In this document: piece after piece, positions 58,201 through 64,000 of the stretch
Layout: each line of letters begins with the position of its first letter
How positions within the stretch are numbered: the stretch's first letter is position 1
NCBI GenBank assembly: GCA_030549775.1
Contig: CM060174.1
Location: 41,583,086-41,647,085, forward strand
Reading direction: 5' to 3'
Origin: Tamarix chinensis
Taxonomy: Eukaryota > Streptophyta > Magnoliopsida > Caryophyllales > Tamaricaceae
Length of the DNA: 64,000 nucleotides
Program-made: the position numbers and the translations under genes
Notes under the pieces: generated by a model
The model's database searches: none
Told to the model about the DNA's origin: nothing
What the model saw: only the letters and a program-made list of their open reading frames with translations

Positions 58201-58900
58201 GTGACGAAATGCCCCAGAAATTTTTAATTTTATAAACTACATTTAAAGGATATTTATTATAAAAATTATTGCAATAAATTATTTTTAAATTGAATTAATT
58301 AGGGAAAATCAAGAAGAAATTTATAAGTATTTTTATTAGAAAGGAATTTGTGTATTTTAGCTAATTAAGCATTTTATTCTGAAAATTAATTAAATAAATT
58401 ATTTTATTTAAAATAAGAAGGAGAAGATAATTTCAAATTAATAATAATTTTATAAATAATTTAATTGGAGAAAATTAGGGTGTTTTGCTAATTAAAAAGG
58501 AATTTATGAAAAATCTTTTAAAAATCCTAATTTAGACTAAAATAGGATTTAAATATTATTTCATTCAAATATTATTATTTTTAAATATTCCAAATATTTT
58601 AATTAATTTAAATACCCAACATAATTATTTCTCTCTTTTCCTTTTTCCTTTTCTTTCCTTTTTCTTCTTTTTTTCTTCTTTTTTTCTTTTTCTTTTTCTT
58701 CTTCTCCTCGTTCGGGCTGCCTCTCCCGCGGCCCACTTCTCCTTTTTCCTTTCCTTCGGCTGAACCCAGCGCGCGCCGTTGCCTCCTTCTTCCGCCCCTC
58801 GATGCGCCGCGTTTTTCTTTATTTCCTACTGAAACTCTGCGTTGCATTTAAAGTATCCCTCCCTCGCCCGGTTCGCCCGTCTCCCTTTCTTTTCTTCTCT
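58201..58900 (-). repeat. Inverted B-type tail inside unit D
   Basis: AATGCCCCAGAAATTTTTAA, GAATTAATTAGGGAAAATCA and TCTTTTAAAAATCCTAA correspond to the reverse complement of 51646-51400 in unit B. A pyrimidine tract (58620-58710) then corresponds to the purine tract of B. Its start resembles a decayed TGTAATGCCC end. Confidence 0.65.
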
Positions 58901-59396
58901 TTTTCCCGAAATTATTTTTCTGTAAATCAAAAAGCATAGAGCAGAATAAAGCTGATTTTGGAAGAAATTCCTGAATACGTCTTCTAAATTTAAAACTTCC
59001 TAAAAATATTAACAATTGAAAAGAATAATTTAGAGTCGAAAATATTTTCTACTGATAAAATCATTACAATAAATTTAACTATTCAATAGAAATTATATAA
59101 TTTAAATAATGTATTTTGTCAACAAAATATACTTCAAAACAACAACGTCGTAATCATATGACAAAGTTATAATAAAAATAAATCTAAAATATAAAAATAC
59201 GAGAAAGAACGGAAATACATATTATTAACCAAAAATCGAACTCATAAGAAATTTAATTAAATTTAACTATAAATTTGAATCGTCAATAAATCCATAAGAC
59301 AAATCGAAATTAAAATAATTAATTATGTACATCAAATTACGTTAATAAAATCATTAAACTTAATAAATCTGGATTTTAAAAATACGAGGTATTACA
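58901..59396. other. Right end of unit D, no gene
   Basis: AT-rich, unlike the tails of A, B, C or E except for the last bases GGTATTACA. No frame of note. Confidence 0.45.
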
Positions 59397-59401
59397 CCTT
59401 C

Positions 59402-60400
59402 TCCCTTCCCCTTGGACCGGCCGGCCTATCTTTCTTCCTATGCCAGTCCGCTTGCCCGACCCCTTCTTCTTCCCTCTTCTTCTACCTTCTGCCCCGATCT
59501 GCTCCCGTCGTCCATGCACGAACCACGCCCTACAAGTACCACGTCGACTTGCTGCCACCAACAACTTGCTCTCTCTCTCTCTCTCTCTCTCACCCCCATC
59601 CCTTTCTTCCCTTTTTGGACCCAAACCATCCCTATACCACAGCCCGCGTGCCCCTCTTCCTTTACCTCTTCTCCCCTTCCCTCTCCCTGCCAACTAACCA
59701 CCCCTGCCACCCTACTATAGCCCCGATCGATCCCCTACTTCCCCTGCCTCTCCTTCTTCTTTTTCTTACCCTCACCAGCCCTTCATTCCCCATAATTTTG
59801 AGCTCTCTTCTCCTTCCCCGAGCTCCTTCTCTCATTTTCTCCTCCTCCTATTTTCCCCCGTTTTTTGCACTCCACCACCAACCGCCAATCCAACCACCTC
59901 ACCAAGCCCCTGCGCCACCCACTGCCACCCTATACCTCAGTCCTACACCACCACGAGACCACTCAAGCCACCCTCGAGCCCCTAAAGCTCCTCCCTTCTC
60001 CACCTTTTCTTTTTCTCCCCACTTTTCTCCCTTATTGCCAAGCCACCTGCAACCGCCCAGTTCGCCGCCGTCCGGCCACCTCTGCCGCAACCCATACCTT
60101 ACTTTCCCAAAAATAGCCCTTGCACCCCTCCATTTTTCCCCTCTCTTTTCCTTCTTTCTCAGCCACTCCTAGCCCGACAGCCGACTTTACCGCCTCGCCG
60201 CCACCGCCGCCGCCACCTTTGGCCGCCAACAACCCATCCCTAGCCTCCACCTACACCCCCTCTTCACTCCTGCACCCTTACCTTTCCTCCAATTCTCCCC
60301 CATCTACCTCCTTTTCTAGCCTAAAGTCCCTAAACCAAGCCATCTCTCCTCTCTCCTACCTCATTACCTTCGAACCCTTTTCTCCCCCTTATTCTGCATG
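59402..60400 (+). other. GC-rich block with proline-rich frames (unit E)
   Basis: Continuation of E after D. The 207-codon frame at 59549-60172 and smaller frames share pieces with C and A (CSLSLSL, HSPRAP, APLHFSPLFSF), but in more than one frame, so indels have occurred. The E part before D (55160-55398) holds the TATA-like word and pyrimidine tract. Confidence 0.4.
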
Positions 60401-60402
60401 TG

Positions 60403-60428
60403 GCTCACGTTGTTCATGCAGCGTGAGC
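60403..60428 (+). repeat. Conserved hairpin (unit E)
   Basis: GCTCACGTTG and CAGCGTGAGC enclose TTCATG; one position is a G-T pair at the RNA level. Confidence 0.82.
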
Positions 60429-61030
60429 TCCTACTTGATTTGGAATTTATTTATCTAAATTTTGAGGTATATTAATAATTAATTAAAGTGTATTATTATT
60501 AAATAAATTTTTTATAAAGTTTTATCCTTTTAATTTCTTACTTCTAACCTAATAGTTATTGATATTATTTTTAGGTGTTGAGTTTCTAATTAAGCCTTGA
60601 ATCCTTAATGGGGATACCGGTAAGGTTCAATTTTTGCGGGATTAAGGTAATCGTTAAACCTCACTTAAATGCATGGAAAAACGTATGCTAGCACATTAGG
60701 GATTTTAGTATGATTTTATGCATGTTTTGTGTTGCCTAGTATGATATATATGGTTGCTTATATTGATTGATAAAAAGAAATGAAAAGAAAATTATGATAG
60801 CTTTTGTGCATGTGTAGAGATGATACTTAAGGAATGAGTTTGATATTTGATGGAAATGTTAAAAGCTTGTCTATGATGTATTATGTTGCTAATGCATGAA
60901 TAATATTATTATCTAAGGGTATTTTAGTAATATGATTATGTAAGTATGTGATCTAATATATGTAGTTGCTAATGAGTATAATGTTGAATAATGAGTATTT
61001 TATGTAGTGGTGGTAAATTCATAAAAGTGG
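60429..61030 (-). other. Unit E spacer, non-coding
   Basis: AT-rich, with AGGTGTTGAGTT and GGATTAAGGTAATCGTTAA shared with C (44520-44590) and, inverted, with A. No gene. Confidence 0.5.
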
Positions 61031-61039
61031 TGTAATAAA

Positions 61040-62290
61040 GGAGTTAAGTGGAAATTTTATAAGTGAAAAGGGTATTTTGGAAATTTCGTAGTAAAGGGGT
61101 ATTTTGGTAATTTTGAAAGAAAAGGTAAAACGGTGATTTTGTAAGCAAAAGTTTATTTTGGTAATTTCAAAAGAAAGGATTGAAATGATAATTTTATAAG
61201 TAAAAGGATAAAATTGTAAGTTGTAAGAAAAGGGGGGTATTATGGTAATTTTCGAGGCAAAAGGGCAATATGGTAATTTGATAAGCAAATGGCTAAATGT
61301 TAATTTTATAAGTAAAGGGGTATTATGGTAATTTTGGGAGTAAAGGGTAATATGGTAATTTTGGAAAAGAAGGGCAAAATGGTAATTTTGTAAGAAAAGA
61401 TAAAAATGGTAACTTTGGATGTAAAAGGGTAAAATAGTAAATTGTAAAGCAAAAAGGGTATTACGGCAATTTTGATAAGTAAAAGGGTATTTTGGTAATT
61501 TTATAAATAAAAGGATATTATGGTAATTTGGAAGTAAGGGGTAGAAGGGTAATTTTGTAAATTAAAAGGATATTTATGGCACACTTGGGAGTAAGGGGTA
61601 ACTTGGTAATAATGATAACGGCGAAAGATAAATTGGTAATTAAATTATGATTAAAACAAGCATAATTAGATAATTATGATAATAGAGAAGGGTAATTTGA
61701 TAAATTAACCACTAAAAGGGCATTATGGTAAAATTTAATAACGAAGAAAGGGAATATAGTAATTATAAACATGGAGAAGGGTAAATTAATAATTATAAAT
61801 ATGGAGAAGGGTAAATTGGTAATTATAATTATGAAGAAGGTTAAATTAATAATTGTAATTATGAAGAAGGGTAATTTGGGATTTATAATAATTGAAAAGG
61901 GTAAAATGGTAATTATAATAATTGAATGGGGTAAAATGGTAATTATGATAAAGGAGAAAGGCAATTTGGTAATTTAACTGACTAAAGGGTAAATTGGTAA
62001 TTATTTAACCTACTAAAGGGGCAAATTGGTAATCATGATAGCAAAGATGGGTAATTTGATAATTTATCCAACTTAAGGGCAATTCGGTAATCTAACCAAC
62101 CAAATGGCAAATATGATAAGTGTAACAATTATGAGGGGTAAATGGTGATTTAAAAAGGCGTAGGAGATAACTTGGTAACCTAAACCGAGTAAGGGGTAAT
62201 TTGGTAATTATGCAACCTGAGGGGTAATAGGGTAATTTGTCAAGTAAGGAAGGAATGACTTAGAAATTATATAAGTAAGGGGTAAATAAG
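61040..62290 (-). repeat. TTACCC-type tandem array (unit E)
   Basis: AAGGGTAATTTGGTAATT-type words recur throughout. ORFs on both strands here (for example 61674-61964 and 61771-61977) are Ile/Lys-rich readings of the repeat. Confidence 0.82.
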
Positions 62291-62579
62291 TAATTTATAC
62301 CTAACATGTTGTTGTGATTGTGGAATTTCATAATATGATTCAAATAATGCTGATTAGCAAGGTAAGAGTATTTAATAACTAGTAAGTATCACGAGAACGA
62401 ATCCTAATTCGGAATTAGATGAGATTATGATGGCCTTAATGACTTCTTTGTATATCTTGGATAACCGTCTGAATAAGAAATGACTAATGATATCGGAATG
62501 ATTGAAAGTGAATAAGTATCTGATTATTGTGCTTTTGGTGATCACCTAAACTAAGACACTAATACTTAAAGTGAAATAC

Positions 62580-62890
62580 CTCGATATCGGGAATGGTGAT
62601 TCTTTAGGGTTCGCTACCCTAAAGACGTGGTTTAATCCACGATTATTCTGGTATTTGCTGGTGTACCTTTGTGCCCCAGTCAGGCCCTATATCTTACTCT
62701 ATCTAGCTCTACGGACCTAGTTAGGGGGTATGCATACTTATGGATTGGGTGTCCTTGTCAGTAGGGTACTGAGTAACTTTATGCACCAGTACGACCAAGG
62801 TACCTTTGCGTCCCTAGGTTCGTGGTTGAAGGGTACTGAGTAGCTTATATGCACCGGTACGACCGGTGTACCTTTGTGTCTCGGGTTCTT
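62580..62890 (-). repeat. Conserved segment and paired repeat with palindrome (unit E)
   Basis: GGGTACTGAG units at 62765 and 62831. The palindrome CACCGGTACGACCGGTG is at 62852-62868. The preceding segment again reads GNGDSLG and RPYILLYLALRT before a stop. Confidence 0.7.
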
Positions 62891-62999
62891 GATCTCCCGT
62901 CCGAGGCAAATAAATATAATTGGTGTGCTGATTAAAGAAAGGAAAAATACTAATTACGAAAGTGAAAGATTAATGAGTCGGGCCCAGTTGACTTATAAT

Positions 63000-63440
63000 A
63001 ATGAGTACCGATCTACCGGTTATAATAGTGGCCCACGAGCATGTTGCCTTGGCAAGTGATTATGAATACCGATCCACTAGATATAATAGTGGCCCAGGAG
63101 CGTGATTCCTTGGCAAGTGATTATGAGTACCGATCCACCAGATATAATAGTGACCCAGGAGCGTTTTGCCCTGGATGATGATTATATGTATTCCGGTCCA
63201 CCGACTAAAATAGTGGGGGTCCCGAGCTCAATAAAACAAGCATTGGATGTGAATAATTTATGGAAAGATATTAATTACTTATAGTGGAATACCTTGTGAG
63301 TCGGGGCCATACCAGTCCACCGGCGAATAGTAATGGCCAGGAGCGTTCTACCCTGGAGACCGATCCACCGACAATAATAGTGGTCAAGAGCGTTCTGCCC
63401 TATATGTATATCGGTCCACTGGCTATAATAGTGGGGTTCC
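63000..63440 (-). repeat. CCGATCCACCGG/TATAATAGTGG array (unit E)
   Basis: Seven units with ACCGATCCACxxGATATAATAGTG-like cores and AGGAGCGTT..CCCTGG stems, matching the array in C. Confidence 0.8.
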
Positions 63441-63929
63441 CGCACTCACTCGGAATGAAACCAAAGAGATGATTGAATAATGATGGACTAATTGCTTAAG
63501 GCCCAAAAGTATCGATCGTACTTTATAACTTGTTGATATGTGGCAGCCTTGTTATATATGTGATTGTTAGGTATTCACCTCTCATTGCATATGTCTATAA
63601 CTTGCATTATGTATTGCATTGTGGGCCTGTTTTTAAGTGTGGTATTAAAGGGTTACTCAGTACCATAGTACTAAAGAGTTCCCTTCGTGGGGCCCCTGCC
63701 TATTCAATGGTCAGTGCCCCTTGTAGGTCTTTTCAGGTGCTACTCAAGTGGGCAATAGGAAATAGAGTAAGGAATTATCCGGTATCATTAGAGTTTTTCT
63801 CTTTCTCTTTTAAATTCCTGGTTTTAATGTTAACGTTGTTAAAGTAACCATCATTGGTGGATTTTATTCTTGTAAATGATTTGATGCACTATTCTGATTT
63901 GAAAATAGATTGTAAATTGTGTTTTACAC

Positions 63930-64000
63930 TTTTAGCCTTAGTACTTAGTACTAGAACGGTAGGAGTGAACCGGTCTGGTACTAAGTGTGGCGGTAATATC
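63930..64000 (-). repeat. Conserved subterminal stem (unit E), at window end
   Basis: TTAGTACTAGAACGGT and AACCGGTCTGGTACTAAG are the stem partners. The terminal 90 bp expected after GGCGGTAATA lie outside the window. Confidence 0.7.

Larger units (their letters stand above)
55404..59396 (+). mobile_element. Unit D: 4.0 kb non-coding LTR-like insertion with rearranged right part
   Basis: Begins TGTAACACCCCAAAATTCAC and ends TACGAGGTATTACA, flanked by perfect CCTTC copies (55399-55403 and 59397-59401). The first 2.8 kb match unit B in order: stem, CCGGTGGATCGGT array, TTCTCCC array, (AAT)n. From about 58201 to 58900, however, it matches the tail of B in reverse complement. So D is either rearranged or carries a nested fragment. 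Confidence 0.78.
54860..64000 (-). mobile_element. Unit E: non-coding LTR-like insertion, split by D, runs off the window
   Basis: Begins TGTAATCCCCCAAAATTTTAG, like the left end of C. Unit D lies at 55404-59396. Contents follow C in the same order. The window ends within the conserved subterminal stem, and by comparison with C about 90 bp are missing. Left flank AATAG (54855-54859) should recur beyond the window. No coding region except a GC-rich proline-rich frame (59549-60172). Confidence 0.8.

Overview
This window is a stretch of plant nuclear DNA packed with decayed, nested transposable elements. I see no intact host gene, rRNA, tRNA or CRISPR. The plant origin follows from an L1-type LINE with an ORF1 of the DUF4283/zinc-knuckle kind, Athila-like Ty3/Gypsy gag and tRNA-Asp-type primer sites, tRNA-iMet-type primer sites on other Gypsy and Copia elements, and very long LTRs beginning TGTAAxxCCCC. 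Almost every retroelement frame carries stops and frameshifts, and several look like C-to-T decay. Silent heterochromatin is the likely setting; that is inference. I cannot name the species.

Layout. 590-5490: L1 LINE on the minus strand, sitting in a remnant of a long Gypsy LTR (to about 6.9 kb). 6981-20965: Gypsy element G1 (+), with a 3.7 kb 5' LTR, broken gag, protease and RT, and only the last 200 bp of its 3' LTR. Inside G1 gag lies an Athila-like element, G2 (11363 to about 19060). Inside G2 gag lies a 5,025 bp non-coding unit A, flanked by the duplication AGTAT. 21522-24911: element F1, made of LTR arms in INVERTED orientation around an internal segment, with a perfect 5-bp duplication (CTTAT) on both sides. 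25660-30517: Copia C1. 30518-33980: a second, minus-strand member of the F1 family (F2). About 34.0-37.1 kb: Copia C2, truncated after integrase. 37.1-41.3 kb: an unassigned AT-rich block framed by GGGTTTGGGTC-type repeats.

41331-54859: Gypsy element G3 on the minus strand, in order LTR end, PBS, gag, zinc knuckle, protease, RT, RNase H and integrase zinc finger. It is split by unit B (41844-51646, duplication ATACT), which is itself split by unit C (42819-48002, duplication CTATT). Unit E (54860 to beyond the window) lies in the G3 LTR and is split by unit D (55404-59396, duplication CCTTC).

The most distinctive content is the family of A, B, C, D and E. These are 4-5 kb units with TGTAA...TTACA ends, about 18 bp of terminal inverted similarity and 5-bp target duplications, and no retroviral genes. 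Each contains several tandem arrays. Three of them (A, C, E) share a conserved hairpin, a palindrome-bearing repeat pair and a GC-rich proline-rich open frame. They fit solo LTRs of a giant-LTR Gypsy family, or a non-coding mobile family in its own right. The inverted-LTR element F1 is the best single oddity.
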